Shown: positions 51,800 through 61,497 of the stretch, one piece after another
How the letters are laid out: each line of letters opens with the position of its first letter
Position numbering within the stretch: the first letter of the stretch is position 1
Source: an uncultured Flavobacteriales bacterium
Lineage (GTDB): Bacteria > Bacteroidota > Bacteroidia > Flavobacteriales_D > Crocinitomicaceae
NCBI GenBank assembly: GCA_905478665.1
Contig: CAJQJL010000048.1
Span: 1-64,000 of the forward strand
Length of the DNA stretch: 64,000 nucleotides
Direction: 5' to 3'
The notes under the pieces: generated by a model
The model's input: the letters and a program-made list of their open reading frames with translations, nothing else
Told to the model about the DNA's origin: nothing
The model's database searches: none
Program-made: the position numbers and the translations under genes

Positions 51800-52372
51800 C
51801 TAACTTAAAATGGTGTTCTGAATGACGATAGGCAAATAGCTCTGCTCCAGATACCTGATTTTTGATTCTAAGGATTCAATTGTGTCCGTTTGATCAAGTG
51901 CACAATGGAACTGTGCAATGATTCGACCTTTATCAAATTCGCGATTTACAAAATGAATCGTAATTCCAGATTCACTCTCTTGGTTGGCAATGACTGCCTT
52001 ATGCACATTGCGCCCATACATTCCTTTGCCACCATAATTTGGTAATAAGGCTGGATGAAGATTTATTATTTTATCTGCGTAGTTGTCAATTAAAGAACCT
52101 GGCACTAAGCGTAAATATCCTGCTAGTACAATCCAATCAACTTGCTGTTCCTCACATATACTAACCAAGAAGTGACCTTTGGCAACCACATCATTTGGAT
52201 AATATAGAACTGGAACGTCTAATTTTTTCGCAGAGGAAAGCACTGGAGCATCTTCGTTATTACTCAGAACAAAGGCCACATCAATGGAAGGATGACCCTT
52301 GAAAAAATGGATCAAATTAACAGCGTTACTTCCTGTTCCAGAGGCAAATATGGCGATGCGTTGTTTTTGCAT
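51800..52372 (-). CDS. purN: Phosphoribosylglycinamide formyltransferase
   Basis: This 190-residue cytosolic enzyme transfers a formyl group from 10-formyl-tetrahydrofolate to GAR in purine synthesis. The N-terminal nucleotide-binding segment is IAIFASGTGSNAVNLIHFF. The catalytic region has INLHPALLPNYGGKGMYG with the conserved histidine, and later SGITIHFVNREFDKG with the active aspartate area. Length matches PurN. It is the first gene of a pair with marC (2-bp gap). No other pur genes are present. Confidence 0.95.
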   Translation of the reverse strand: MQKQRIAIFASGTGSNAVNLIHFFKGHPSIDVAFVLSNNEDAPVLSSAKKLDVPVLYYPNDVVAKGHFLVSICEEQQVDWIVLAGYLRLVPGSLIDNYADKIINLHPALLPNYGGKGMYGRNVHKAVIANQESESGITIHFVNREFDKGRIIAQFHCALDQTDTIESLESKIRYLEQSYLPIVIQNTILS

Positions 52373-52455
52373 ACGGCAAAGTTAGAAAGAAGGATTTGAT
52401 TAATCGATACGCATCGCTTTAGATTAAGTATTTTTCTTAGTATTCAACTTTCTCA

Positions 52456-52542
52456 CTTCGACAGGTTCAGCACGAGTCGCTCAGTGTTCAGGTCTACTAT
52501 CTAAATTCTATACTTGCGCCAATGCTGAAGCTATAGCGCAAG
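52456..52542. repeat. REP-like inverted repeats upstream of the 52599 gene
   Basis: CTTCGACAGGTTCAGCAC-type sequence at about 52457 is a motif often dispersed in bacterial genomes. It is followed by the inverted repeat CTTGCGC (52513-52519) with GCGCAAG (52536-52542). The gap 52373-52598 has no gene. Confidence 0.4.
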
Positions 52543-52598
52543 CATTCTAAGGCGCTGGCACGAACTGTTACGTTTTAACCGATCTCCATTATATACCT

Positions 52599-54218
52599 AT
52601 GATAAAACTGTTAACGACTCTTCTACTTGTACTTTTTGGTGTATACGTATATGCACAAAATACCAGTCGTATTGAAAAATTGGTCTCTTTGAAACGAACA
52701 CAAACCGAGTTTGTAAGTGCAGAAAACACGGCAACAACTACTGCCATATCATCAATTTTTGCTCAAGAACAAGTGGCGAAATCCAAGGAGGGCCTTAAAG
52801 AATTAACGATTATTAAAGTATACTATGTCTACACGAAATACAAACGAAGTAGTGGCTTCAATCAAAAAGAACTTGACAGAAAGCGTTTCAGATCACTTGA
52901 AGAAGTATTTCCAGAAATAATTGATGATCCATATGTAGAGTGGGAATTAATTGAACAAACGGGGTGCAAAGATTACACCGAAGGAACCGATTATTTTCAT
53001 GGGTTTGTATTGGTCCACCGACCAATGATGAGCGAAGCGCAAAGGCTGGATGAAATCAATAGACTTTCTCAATTTTTTAAAGATCCTAAGGATGAATTCT
53101 CAGAACCTGTCATAGACATCATCCAGCAAAAAATTAAAAAGAAAGAAGGAACCTCATCTGAAGTATTACCAAGTAAGCCAGACCTCCCTGCAAAGTTTAT
53201 AGATGGAGAATATGCCTTATTCAACTACTTTCAGAATAACCTAAAGGTGACAAAAGAAGTTTCCACGAAGCGCGATGATCTGTGGGTAGATGTAAGGTTT
53301 GAAGTGGATGAAAATGGGGTGGTTTCGCAAATCACTTTTGAAGGAGAGTATGCCAGCTATATTCAAGACGCTGTTCGCGAGGTAATTAGTACTATGCCAG
53401 AATGGCAACCAGCTTCATTGAACGACGAAAGTGTTAGTTCTGAGGTGAACTTGCAAGTGCGTGTTTCGTATTCGAGATCAGTCAACGGGATGTACAAAAG
53501 AGATGGCTCCAAACCAACATTTAGTGACGACGTTGGCGCACCTGGATTAGTAATTGAATCTTCTGAAAGTGAGAAGAATGAAAATGAAAAAATAACAGCA
53601 ATTAAGTCCACTGCGGTGTATTTAGGAATGTCCATTGCTGATCCTTCTGAAAAAATTGCACTGGTTATGGATGTAACAGGAAGTATGACGGTTAACGTCG
53701 CGGCAATGAAAAGGTGGATTTCGAATAATCCTGAATCATTAACCATCACCAGTTATACTTTTTTCAATGATGGAGATGGAAAACGAACTCGGAAGAAGTC
53801 GATTGGTGGAACGGGAGGACAGTATCTAACTCGATCAATGTCGGAAGTAGAAGAAACGATCAAGACGGCAATGTCTGCTGGAAGTGGAGGTGAACGCTCT
53901 GAAAGTGATGTAGAATCATTGCTTTATGCCGCGGAACATGATTCGCTCTGTGATGCACTTTTCCTAATTGGTGACAACTATTCTGAAGTACGCGATTTGT
54001 CCTTGTTGAAGGAACTAAATAAGAAAGTGCATGTTTTAGTGTGTTCAGCGCGCAATGCTGTCCGTGTAGATTATTTGAACATCGTTCGGAGTACGGGAGG
54101 AACGCTAATTCTCAATGGCAAGAAGGTCGATCTAATGAATATTGAGAAAGGAGGTAGTATCCAAATAGGGAAAACCTTGTACGACTACAACGGAAAAATC
54201 TTCCGAATCAAGAACTAA
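52599..54218 (+). CDS. Secreted protein with TonB-C-like and VWA-like domains
   Basis: The product has 539 residues and a signal peptide (LTTLLLVLFGVYVYAQ). The N-terminal ~190 residues are unassigned. A central domain at about 205-300 resembles the TonB C-terminal fold (LWVDVRFEVDENGVVSQITF). A VWA-like domain follows (IALVMDVTGSMTVN with the MIDAS-like DxTGS, then DALFLIGDNYSEVRDLSLL). The MIDAS motif should bind a divalent metal and a partner protein. TonB-like plus VWA on one secreted chain is unusual but not unique in Bacteroidota. It appears alone on the plus strand. Confidence 0.8.
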   Translation: MIKLLTTLLLVLFGVYVYAQNTSRIEKLVSLKRTQTEFVSAENTATTTAISSIFAQEQVAKSKEGLKELTIIKVYYVYTKYKRSSGFNQKELDRKRFRSLEEVFPEIIDDPYVEWELIEQTGCKDYTEGTDYFHGFVLVHRPMMSEAQRLDEINRLSQFFKDPKDEFSEPVIDIIQQKIKKKEGTSSEVLPSKPDLPAKFIDGEYALFNYFQNNLKVTKEVSTKRDDLWVDVRFEVDENGVVSQITFEGEYASYIQDAVREVISTMPEWQPASLNDESVSSEVNLQVRVSYSRSVNGMYKRDGSKPTFSDDVGAPGLVIESSESEKNENEKITAIKSTAVYLGMSIADPSEKIALVMDVTGSMTVNVAAMKRWISNNPESLTITSYTFFNDGDGKRTRKKSIGGTGGQYLTRSMSEVEETIKTAMSAGSGGERSESDVESLLYAAEHDSLCDALFLIGDNYSEVRDLSLLKELNKKVHVLVCSARNAVRVDYLNIVRSTGGTLILNGKKVDLMNIEKGGSIQIGKTLYDYNGKIFRIKN

Positions 54219-54313
54219 ATGATTCAAGAGTCAAACTAAATTCTAAAATAAAGGGTCGGTAGTATGACTGACGAAGTATCCCTATATTTAGGCTGTAAAA
54301 TTTACTAAGAGCT

Positions 54314-54988
54314 ATGTCAGCAAAGAAACATCCTTTCATTCCTTTTAAGCAGGAGGAAGTATCAGAAGAGAAAATGATTGAGAATTCACGTTCGTTTTAT
54401 GCGTGGGCAGACAAACGGAGGTCAGTAAGAGATTTTTCTTCGAAGCCAGTACCTAAGGAAGTCATGGAAAATTGCATAATGACGGCCTCAACTGCTCCAT
54501 CGGGTGCGCATAAACAACCTTGGACATTTTGCTTGATCTCCAATGCAGAATTGAAATCGCGTCTGCGTGAATTGGCGGAAGAGGAAGAAAGAAAATCGTA
54601 CGAAGGCAGGATGAGTGATGTCTGGCTTAAAGATCTCGAACCATTGGGGACAAATTCGGTGAAGGAGTTTATTGATATTGCACCTTGGATCGTGATAATT
54701 CTGAAACGGCCTTATGAATTAGAAGAAGACGGAACGAAACATCAGAATTATTATGTAAATGAATCTGTTGGGCTTGCGTCTGGCTTTTTTTTAATGGCAG
54801 TTCACAACGCTGGATTGGTTGCATTAACTCACACACCGAGCCCGATGAATTTTATCGCAAAAGCACTAGAGCGACCAGATAACGAACGTCCTTTTCTTCT
54901 AATCCCCGTCGGTTACCCTGCTGAAAACGCCGAAGTCCCCGATTTATCAAGAAAATCAAAAGATGAGGTCATTGAATATTATGACTAA
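54314..54988 (+). CDS. Nitroreductase-family flavoprotein, iodotyrosine-deiodinase-like
   Basis: The product has 224 residues. The FMN-binding segment is KRRSVRDFSSKPVPKEVM, with STAPSGAHKQPWTF after it. A lid region reads EEEERKSYEGRMSDVWL, then KDLEPLGTNSVKEFIDIAPW, with the Glu-x3-Tyr and Lys pattern that binds the substrate zwitterion in iodotyrosine deiodinases. GLVALTHTPSPMNFI and FLLIPVGYPAE are further family matches. IYD relatives in bacteria reduce halotyrosines. The residues fit that group better than plain nitroreductases. It is a single gene with no halogen-related neighbours. Confidence 0.85.
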   Translation: MSAKKHPFIPFKQEEVSEEKMIENSRSFYAWADKRRSVRDFSSKPVPKEVMENCIMTASTAPSGAHKQPWTFCLISNAELKSRLRELAEEEERKSYEGRMSDVWLKDLEPLGTNSVKEFIDIAPWIVIILKRPYELEEDGTKHQNYYVNESVGLASGFFLMAVHNAGLVALTHTPSPMNFIAKALERPDNERPFLLIPVGYPAENAEVPDLSRKSKDEVIEYYD

Positions 54989-55054
54989 ATAATTTTGTTT
55001 TTTGATAGTTTGTGGTTTTCTTTGCGGCTGAATTAACCCTTAAAAAAATAAGAA

Positions 55055-55291
55055 ATGTCTGATGTTAAATCAAAAGTAGTATCTATTATCGTAGATAAGT
55101 TGGGTGTTGAAGAAAGCGAAGTATCTAACGAAGCGAGCTTCACGAACGATCTAGGAGCAGATTCTCTTGACACTGTTGAGTTAATCATGGAATTTGAGAA
55201 GGAGTTCAATATCGCTATTCCAGATGACCAAGCGGAAAACATTCAAACAGTTGGCGACGCTATTTCGTATATCGAAGAGAACGCTAACTAA
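55055..55291 (+). CDS. acpP: Acyl carrier protein
   Basis: This 78-residue acidic protein carries the phosphopantetheine on Ser37 in [15 protein letters not shown]. It holds growing fatty-acid chains in the cytosol. The helical plan and length are typical. It precedes fabF by 38 bp and rnc follows that, the usual Bacteroidota order acpP-fabF-rnc. Confidence 0.97.
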   Translation: MSDVKSKVVSIIVDKLGVEESEVSNEASFTNDLGADSLDTVELIMEFEKEFNIAIPDDQAENIQTVGDAISYIEENAN

Positions 55292-55329
55292 ATTAAGCCA
55301 ATAATCTTTATTGAATTAACGATTCACGT

Positions 55330-56583
55330 ATGGAATTGAAGAGAGTTGTGGTCACTGGACTAGGTGCGCTCACCCCTATTGGAAATACTATTTCCGAGTA
55401 TTGGGAAGGCCTAAAAAAAGGAACAAGTGGTGCTGCTCCAATAACTCAATTCAATGCGGAGTTATTCAAAACAAAATTTGCTTGTGAGATCAAGAACTTC
55501 GATGTTCACGATCACATGGACCGTAAGGAAGCAAGAAAATTAGATCAATTTTCACAGTATGCCATGGTTTCTGCTAAAGAAGCTGTGGCAGACTCTGGAA
55601 TTATCGAATCTGATCCGAACTTTGATCGCATTGGCGTTATTTGGGGATCGGGAATTGGTGGATTAAAAACATTCCAAGATGAAGTAACAAACTTCACAAA
55701 TGGTGATGGTACTCCACGATTCAATCCATTCTTTATTCCGAAAATGATTGCTGATATCGCTGCTGGTCTTATTTCAATTGAATACGGATTCCGCGGTCCG
55801 AACTACGTAACTGTTTCTGCTTGTGCTTCTTCTACCAATGCAATTATTGATGCATTCAATTACATTCGTTTAGGAAAAGTGGATGCGGTTGTCACTGGTG
55901 GTTCTGAAGCAGCTGTGAATGAATCAGGAGTAGGTGGTTTCAATGCATTAAGAGCTTTGTCAACGCGAAATGATTCTCCTGAAACGGCATCGCGCCCTTT
56001 CGATGTAGATCGCGATGGATTTGTTCTTGGTGAAGGTAGTGGAGCTTTAATTCTTGAAGAATACGAACACGCGAAGAAACGTGGAGCAAAGATTTATGCT
56101 GAAGTTATTGGTGGTGGAATGTCAGGAGATGCTTACCACATGACTGCTCCTCATCCTGATGGAATTGGTGCAAGAAACACAATGATAGCTGCTTTAGAGG
56201 ACGCTGAAATTGATCCTTCTGATGTAGACTACGTAAATGTTCATGGGACTTCAACGCCACTTGGAGATATTGCTGAAGTAAAAGCAATTCGACAGGTGTT
56301 TGGAGATCACGCGAGCAATCTGAATATTAGTTCGACAAAATCAATGACTGGACACCTGTTGGGTGCAGCAGGTGCTATCGAAGCAATCGCATGTATCATG
56401 GCTGTTCAAGACAACATTGTTCCTCCGACGATTAATCACTTTACTGATGATCCGGAATTGGGCGATGACCTGAATTTTACATTCAATCAAGCGCAAGAAA
56501 GAACGGTGAATGTCGCTATGTCCAACACATTTGGTTTTGGTGGTCATAACACGACGATCATCGTCAAAAAATATGTTGAATAG
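55330..56583 (+). CDS. fabF: Beta-ketoacyl-ACP synthase II
   Basis: This 417-residue condensing enzyme elongates acyl-ACP with malonyl-ACP. The active-site cysteine is in VSACASSTNAIIDAF. The two histidines are in VNVHGTSTPLGD and KSMTGHLLGAAGA. The N-terminal VVVTGLGALTPIG and the C-terminal SNTFGFGGHN are typical. It lies between acpP and rnc; rnc starts right at its stop. Confidence 0.97.
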   Translation: MELKRVVVTGLGALTPIGNTISEYWEGLKKGTSGAAPITQFNAELFKTKFACEIKNFDVHDHMDRKEARKLDQFSQYAMVSAKEAVADSGIIESDPNFDRIGVIWGSGIGGLKTFQDEVTNFTNGDGTPRFNPFFIPKMIADIAAGLISIEYGFRGPNYVTVSACASSTNAIIDAFNYIRLGKVDAVVTGGSEAAVNESGVGGFNALRALSTRNDSPETASRPFDVDRDGFVLGEGSGALILEEYEHAKKRGAKIYAEVIGGGMSGDAYHMTAPHPDGIGARNTMIAALEDAEIDPSDVDYVNVHGTSTPLGDIAEVKAIRQVFGDHASNLNISSTKSMTGHLLGAAGAIEAIACIMAVQDNIVPPTINHFTDDPELGDDLNFTFNQAQERTVNVAMSNTFGFGGHNTTIIVKKYVE

Positions 56584-57303
56584 TTGTTGGCGCTATTCCA
56601 TTTATTTTCAAAGAAAAAATCTAAGGAAGAATTAGAAATAATTCGTTTTAGCATAAAATGTTTTGGTTACAGACCTACAAACATTGAGCTATTCAAGCGT
56701 GCACTTACTCACAAATCGATTTCCAATAACAGTGATGAGCTCTCAAATGAACGCCTGGAATTTTTAGGTGACGCAATTTTGGACTCTGTAATTGCTGAGT
56801 TTTTGTTTATCAAGTTCCCAAATGAAAATGAAGGTTATCTAACCAAGATCAAATCGAAGATCGTAAGCCGACGAACGCTTGGAATGATAGGACGAGAAAT
56901 GGAAATTAGTTCTGTTTTGCGTTACAATAAGGGAAGAGCAATAAAGTTAGAAACAATAGAAGGGAATGCTTTTGAAGCCCTAATTGGAGCAATTTACATT
57001 GATGGAGGATACGCCAGTGCACAAAAGAGCATCAATCATCATATTTTCCGAAAGTATGTGGATTTGAATCATATTTTGGAAGAGGAAATTGACTTTAAAT
57101 CCAAGCTCTTTATTTGGAGTCAGAAAAATAGATTGCCGATTGAATTTGAAATCATTGAAGAAGAAAATGATGGTTCAACATGGAATTATGTGGTCTGCGT
57201 GATTATCAATGAACAGGAATACGGAAGAGGGGCTGGCTCATCGAAAAAGAAAGCAGAACAAGCTGCTGCAAAGGAGACGCTGGAGCTTGTAGGAGAGGTT
57301 TAA
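56584..57303 (+). CDS. rnc: Ribonuclease III
   Basis: This 239-residue enzyme cuts double-stranded RNA in rRNA and mRNA processing. The RNase III signature is NERLEFLGDAILDSVIAEFL with the metal-binding acidic residues. Helix GNAFEALIGAIYIDGG supplies the second metal site. A dsRNA-binding domain ends it (AGSSKKKAEQAAAKETLE). No ATG is in the right place; the start is TTG at 56584 (or 56587), directly after the fabF stop, implying translational coupling. Confidence 0.95.
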   Translation: MLALFHLFSKKKSKEELEIIRFSIKCFGYRPTNIELFKRALTHKSISNNSDELSNERLEFLGDAILDSVIAEFLFIKFPNENEGYLTKIKSKIVSRRTLGMIGREMEISSVLRYNKGRAIKLETIEGNAFEALIGAIYIDGGYASAQKSINHHIFRKYVDLNHILEEEIDFKSKLFIWSQKNRLPIEFEIIEEENDGSTWNYVVCVIINEQEYGRGAGSSKKKAEQAAAKETLELVGEV

Positions 57304-57418
57304 CGGGGTGTGGTAAGGAAGTTTCCAAAAAGACATTAATTTTATGAGTTTGGAAGAGCACATAAAGCATAAATAAGCGAATCTACGATTTCCTTTTTTA
57401 GATACTTAATAAGTAATT

Positions 57419-59599
57419 ATGATTGATTTTAGTACAACGATTGGGGTGATTTCAGCTCTGTTGATTTCTATGTCCTCCTTTTTTGGAGTTTCCCAAGGGG
57501 GTGCAGATAATTATACGCCGCTAGAATCTGTGGGAAAAATGCCAGCAGTGTTTGTTCAGTCCACAGAAAGTAAAATCGAAGCTGAGCTTAGTGGAGATAG
57601 AGGCTCAATGACAGAGAAACAAAAAATTGCCTATCTGGAGCATATTCATTACAATATTGATGAGTTATTACATTCTGGGCTTGTATTATATGGCGACCCA
57701 GCAACAAAATATGTCCAAAAAGTAGCTGATAATCTATTAAATGGAGCCCCTAAACTAAAGAAAGAGCTACAGTTTTATGTGATTAGATCCAATGTCACTA
57801 ACGCACTTTCGACAGATCAGGGAATTATTTTCGTAACACTCGGTCTTCTCGCTCAAGTGGAAAACGAAGCACAATTAGCGTATGTCATTTCGCATGAGAT
57901 CGCTCACTACCAAGAAAATCACGTGGAGGAATCTTATGAAGAACGGATCGGTGTAGATTTACGTTCGTCGTATGACAGCCGCATTCGAACGTTGAGTAAT
58001 CACTCCAAAAAGAATGAATTGGCAGCCGATAAGCTGGGAATTAAATTGTATCATGAAGCCGGGTATGCGAAGAGCGAATTGTTGAGCGCATTTGATGTTT
58101 TGATGTATTCGTATTTACCTTTTGATGAGGTGGCAGTTCCCAAAACATATTTCAATACCGAACGCCTGTTTATCCCTGAAATGTATTTCCCTGAAGAAAT
58201 TAATGCCATTTTAGCAGAAGAAGACTACGACGATGAAAAGAGTAGTCACCCAAATATTCGTAAACGAAAGGATGCCATTTTTGACGAAGTAGGATCCTAT
58301 TCTGACTGGGGGGAGAGCAAGTTTTCTTTAAGTCAAGATGAATTTCAAGCAGTACGAAATGTTGCACGGTATGAAGGTGTGCGTTTGGATTTATTGGATT
58401 GCAACTACGCGGATGCACTGTACAGTATTTTTTTATTGGAAGACGAGCATCCCAATGACTTGTATTTAGCGAAATGTAAAGCACAGGCATGGTTGGGATT
58501 GGCTTCTTTTAAATTGAACGGAGGTTTTGCGAAAACAGTGACAAAGCCGAGTAAAGTTGAAGGGGAGAGTCATGCAATGCACTTCTTTTTGAGAAAATTG
58601 TCAAAGCTCCAAATGATTACTGTAGCCATGCGCGAAGTTGAAGATGTACGGAAGAGCTTTCCAAACGACACAGAGGTTAAAGCAATTTTTGATCGAATGG
58701 TTGGGGAGTTGGCAAAATATTCCAGATTTAAATTGACAGATTTCCGTAGGATTAATTACGAGACTGCGCTTGACCGCTTTGAGAAAAGCAAGGAGGCCCT
58801 GATCGCTGATACGATCGTAGTCGAAGATACTGTTGCCGTTGAAAGTGACGAGGAGTTGAGTAAATACGATAAGATAAAAAAGAAGCGCAATGTTGAGGAG
58901 GCCGTGAGTGTTGATGAAGAGTTTGATATCGAACAGTTTCATATTTATGCCTTAACAGATTTATTAGAGAGTGAGGATTTCAAGCGAATCTTCCGTACAA
59001 AAAAGGATGAAATCGAGGAAGAGGAGGCAAAAGAAGATGCATTGAATGCGCTGTCGTATCGCGAACGAGAAAAAGCTGAAAGAGAGACGAATAAAATAAC
59101 GGTGGATGAAATTGTTTTATTGGAACCGATGTTCACGTCCTATTATTACAGTGAAGATAAACCAAAGGAATCGGCGCTAGTTAGTGACCTAATCATCGTT
59201 CAGTTAAAAAAGTACTTGGAAAAGTTTGACATTGGAGTGTACGATGCAACTGTTGCTGATTACGCAAAACAGAATACAGATAAGCACAATGAGCGAATGA
59301 TCTTGATGAATTATCTTCGTCAACGGAGCCAATATGAAGATAATCAAATGTTCCCCGTAGATTATGGTCAGATTCAAGAGATCATAGGGAATATAAGTGA
59401 CACGAAAGTTTTATTCTCATTTGGGAGTCACACTCAGACCAGAGCCACAAGCAAGGCAAAACTCACTTTTATACTCTTTGATTTGAAAACAGGTGAGGCA
59501 AAAGAACTGGATACAGCGACATTCCGAAAGCCAAAGAAAATGATTATTGAAGGCTATGTGTATGACATCCTTTCTAAACTTAACACTCAAAAGAAGTGA
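57419..59599 (+). CDS. M48-family metalloprotease with long C-terminal extension
   Basis: The product has 726 residues. A hydrophobic N-terminus (TIGVISALLISMSSFFG) acts as a signal or anchor. The peptidase domain has the zinc motif HEIAH at 159-163 (VISHEIAHYQENH) and a downstream KNELAADKLGI that supplies the third ligand. It acts on periplasmic or membrane proteins, like BepA/Oma1 relatives. The C-terminal half is long and acidic with no known domain and ends in a lipocalin-like or TPR-free region (VLFSFGSHTQTRA). It is followed closely by the beta-barrel protein gene, suggesting a common outer-membrane theme. Confidence 0.85.
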   Translation: MIDFSTTIGVISALLISMSSFFGVSQGGADNYTPLESVGKMPAVFVQSTESKIEAELSGDRGSMTEKQKIAYLEHIHYNIDELLHSGLVLYGDPATKYVQKVADNLLNGAPKLKKELQFYVIRSNVTNALSTDQGIIFVTLGLLAQVENEAQLAYVISHEIAHYQENHVEESYEERIGVDLRSSYDSRIRTLSNHSKKNELAADKLGIKLYHEAGYAKSELLSAFDVLMYSYLPFDEVAVPKTYFNTERLFIPEMYFPEEINAILAEEDYDDEKSSHPNIRKRKDAIFDEVGSYSDWGESKFSLSQDEFQAVRNVARYEGVRLDLLDCNYADALYSIFLLEDEHPNDLYLAKCKAQAWLGLASFKLNGGFAKTVTKPSKVEGESHAMHFFLRKLSKLQMITVAMREVEDVRKSFPNDTEVKAIFDRMVGELAKYSRFKLTDFRRINYETALDRFEKSKEALIADTIVVEDTVAVESDEELSKYDKIKKKRNVEEAVSVDEEFDIEQFHIYALTDLLESEDFKRIFRTKKDEIEEEEAKEDALNALSYREREKAERETNKITVDEIVLLEPMFTSYYYSEDKPKESALVSDLIIVQLKKYLEKFDIGVYDATVADYAKQNTDKHNERMILMNYLRQRSQYEDNQMFPVDYGQIQEIIGNISDTKVLFSFGSHTQTRATSKAKLTFILFDLKTGEAKELDTATFRKPKKMIIEGYVYDILSKLNTQKK

Positions 59600-59604
59600 A
59601 TAAT

Positions 59605-60429
59605 ATGCAGTTAAAAACAGGGTGTATTGTCGTCTTGATGATATTTATGCAATTGGGTGTAAGGGCTCAGGACTTCGGTTATCTGGGGAAGAAAAATTTA
59701 ATTTCAATCTTTTCAACGGCAAATGTACGCGTGTTCCCCGCTATCCAGTCTCCAATCGTAAATTTTGGAGGAGATCAAGGTTATAATACAGTAACGTATA
59801 ATGATAACAATTCAGTTAATACTGGAACCAGAGTATTTCGCTATGACTTTCGGGCGTCATACATGCGTGTATTAACACGAAGACTTACCATAGGGGCTGA
59901 GTTCGGTTATGAGAAGATCAAGATGACACATGACTATCAATCCAAATTGATTTCATCACCCGTTTTTAAAGCAACAAGCTATATGCTTACGATTGGAACC
60001 ACCAAGAAGTCGGGACTCGCTCCGGTCGGAATGTCTTCCACTTTTGGAATAGGACCGAAAATTTACTATTTCGATAATACTCAGAATTACCGACGTTCTC
60101 AGCAGGACGAAATAGAGTATGCCATGCCTAGCTATAAGAAAAACATGGTAGGGGTAAATTTTTTCTGGCAGTATTCTTATCGCCATTTACTGACCAATTT
60201 TCTGGTGCTTGATGTTGGCTTTCGAGTCCATACAGGGATTGTTTTTCAAAATGGAATTATCCTGGATAATGGAACCATTAATTCCGGCGTAGATGAGTAT
60301 GATTTATACGATGAATTTCAAAACACGGAAGCTCCGCAGTGGTCAAAATCAGAACTCAAGAGGGGGTTGACATTTGAGAATGCCGCAAATCTACTCTCAT
60401 TACGTTTTGGGATTGGCTTTTTGCTATAG
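59605..60429 (+). CDS. Outer-membrane beta-barrel-like protein
   Basis: The product is 274 residues from the ATG at 59605. A GTG at 59596 would overlap the protease stop but adds only three codons. The signal peptide (VVLMIFMQLGVRAQ) is followed by amphipathic beta strands rich in Tyr, Asn and Gly and ends in LRFGIGFLL, a barrel-like terminus. No family is identified. It is probably co-transcribed with the M48 protease gene. Confidence 0.7.
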   Translation: MQLKTGCIVVLMIFMQLGVRAQDFGYLGKKNLISIFSTANVRVFPAIQSPIVNFGGDQGYNTVTYNDNNSVNTGTRVFRYDFRASYMRVLTRRLTIGAEFGYEKIKMTHDYQSKLISSPVFKATSYMLTIGTTKKSGLAPVGMSSTFGIGPKIYYFDNTQNYRRSQQDEIEYAMPSYKKNMVGVNFFWQYSYRHLLTNFLVLDVGFRVHTGIVFQNGIILDNGTINSGVDEYDLYDEFQNTEAPQWSKSELKRGLTFENAANLLSLRFGIGFLL

Positions 60430-60430
60430 C

Positions 60431-60847
60431 TTATTTTGCTGCGACTAATTCGTCAATGACCCCTGTACGTAGCTCGTAGTCCAATCCCGATATTTTGCTG
60501 TCAATTTCACCGATAATTGATTCAATCTCCAATACGGTTTTCCCCAATTGCTTGTAATAATAAAGGAGTTTTGAATCTTTGGGATCTCATCCATTTTGTG
60601 AACACCATCTTAGGAAATCAGATTCACTTTGGTAGATTTCCAACTCGCGTAATACGAGAAAAAAGCACATTAGCTGGCGTTCCTGTATCAAGTCGTCGTA
60701 TTCATCGTCGACAAGAATCACCCAAGATTTTTCACCAATCTGAATTTCAGCACATTTCAAACCTTCCGGTTCAGCAGCCTGTAAAACGGAAATTTGGACA
60801 TCATGCATCCTTCTCAAGTCATGAAGTGATTCAAGCGGTTCGATCAT
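60431..60847 (-). pseudogene. Small protein gene interrupted by an in-frame TGA
   Basis: The frame from ATG at 60847 runs 86 codons (MIEPLESLHDLRRMHDVQIS to RWCSQNG), meets TGA at 60587-60589, then continues in the same frame for 51 codons (DPKDSKLLYYYKQLG to IDELVAAK) to TAA at 60431. The second part is well balanced, helical and coding-like, not random. A nonsense mutation, sequencing error or true short protein are the options. Intact, it would be a 138-residue cytoplasmic protein of unknown function. Confidence 0.6.
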
Positions 60848-60891
60848 GTGGTTATGGTCATGTTTCGTTAACCCAAGTTACGCTTTTTGGC

Positions 60892-61497
60892 TTATTTTCC
60901 GCGAAGAAAAAGAAGAAATTCATGAAATAAAACATCCGTAATTTCATTGCGTTGATCACAATAAAAGCGTGAATAACCTCCATCGATGATAATCCGTCCT
61001 TTTTCGATATTGCCTGACAAAATGAGTGGTTGATCATCAATCCATGCCTCTACTTTTAAACGGTGGTCCATGGGGAAGGCAACGGTCGTGCTTCCAGCAG
61101 GTATTTCTGCGATGCCATCGAATTTTAAATTTCCTCTATTTTGGCTTGCTTCTGCTTCCAATTGCTCAAACTGACCAAAGCTTTCTTTTTTATATAAGCG
61201 ATGCGTGACTTGATTCGATTCGGCTTGTAGAGGCCAGTTTTCTGATCCCGAGTATAAGCCGCCACCTAATTCAACAAAATTGACTATACGATCGATATCA
61301 CTCTCTGTGAGTGAACTAGTTGAGCCGGAAAAAAGCATAATTGCGTCATAATTTTCCAGTGAGTCGGGCAAAGTATCTCGTATGATGAAAGTGTCATTCT
61401 CATCAATACACAGGGAAGAATGATTGCCCAAAATGAGCACTTCACGTTGTGAAAATGAGGTAAACGAAAAAAAGAAGATGACAACTGCAAGACGCAT
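60892..61497 (-). CDS. Secreted glutamine-amidotransferase-like protein
   Basis: The product has 201 residues and a signal peptide (LAVVIFFFSFTSFSQ). The fold pattern is of DUF4350 or class-I amidotransferase-like proteins: a strand (YDAIMLFSGSTSSL), helix, VELGGGLYSGSENWPLQ, and late HRLKVEAWIDDQPLILSGNI followed by GRIIIDGGYSRFY. The catalytic cysteine is not clear, so it is probably non-enzymatic. Its 45-bp gap to the interrupted gene at 60431-60847 suggests possible co-transcription. Confidence 0.65.
   Translation of the reverse strand: MRLAVVIFFFSFTSFSQREVLILGNHSSLCIDENDTFIIRDTLPDSLENYDAIMLFSGSTSSLTESDIDRIVNFVELGGGLYSGSENWPLQAESNQVTHRLYKKESFGQFEQLEAEASQNRGNLKFDGIAEIPAGSTTVAFPMDHRLKVEAWIDDQPLILSGNIEKGRIIIDGGYSRFYCDQRNEITDVLFHEFLLFLRGK

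Noticed and set aside
60587-60589. Selenocysteine at the in-frame TGA
   Set aside because: No selenocysteine gene or recognisable SECIS-like element was seen nearby, and the neighbouring residues do not resemble a known selenoprotein.
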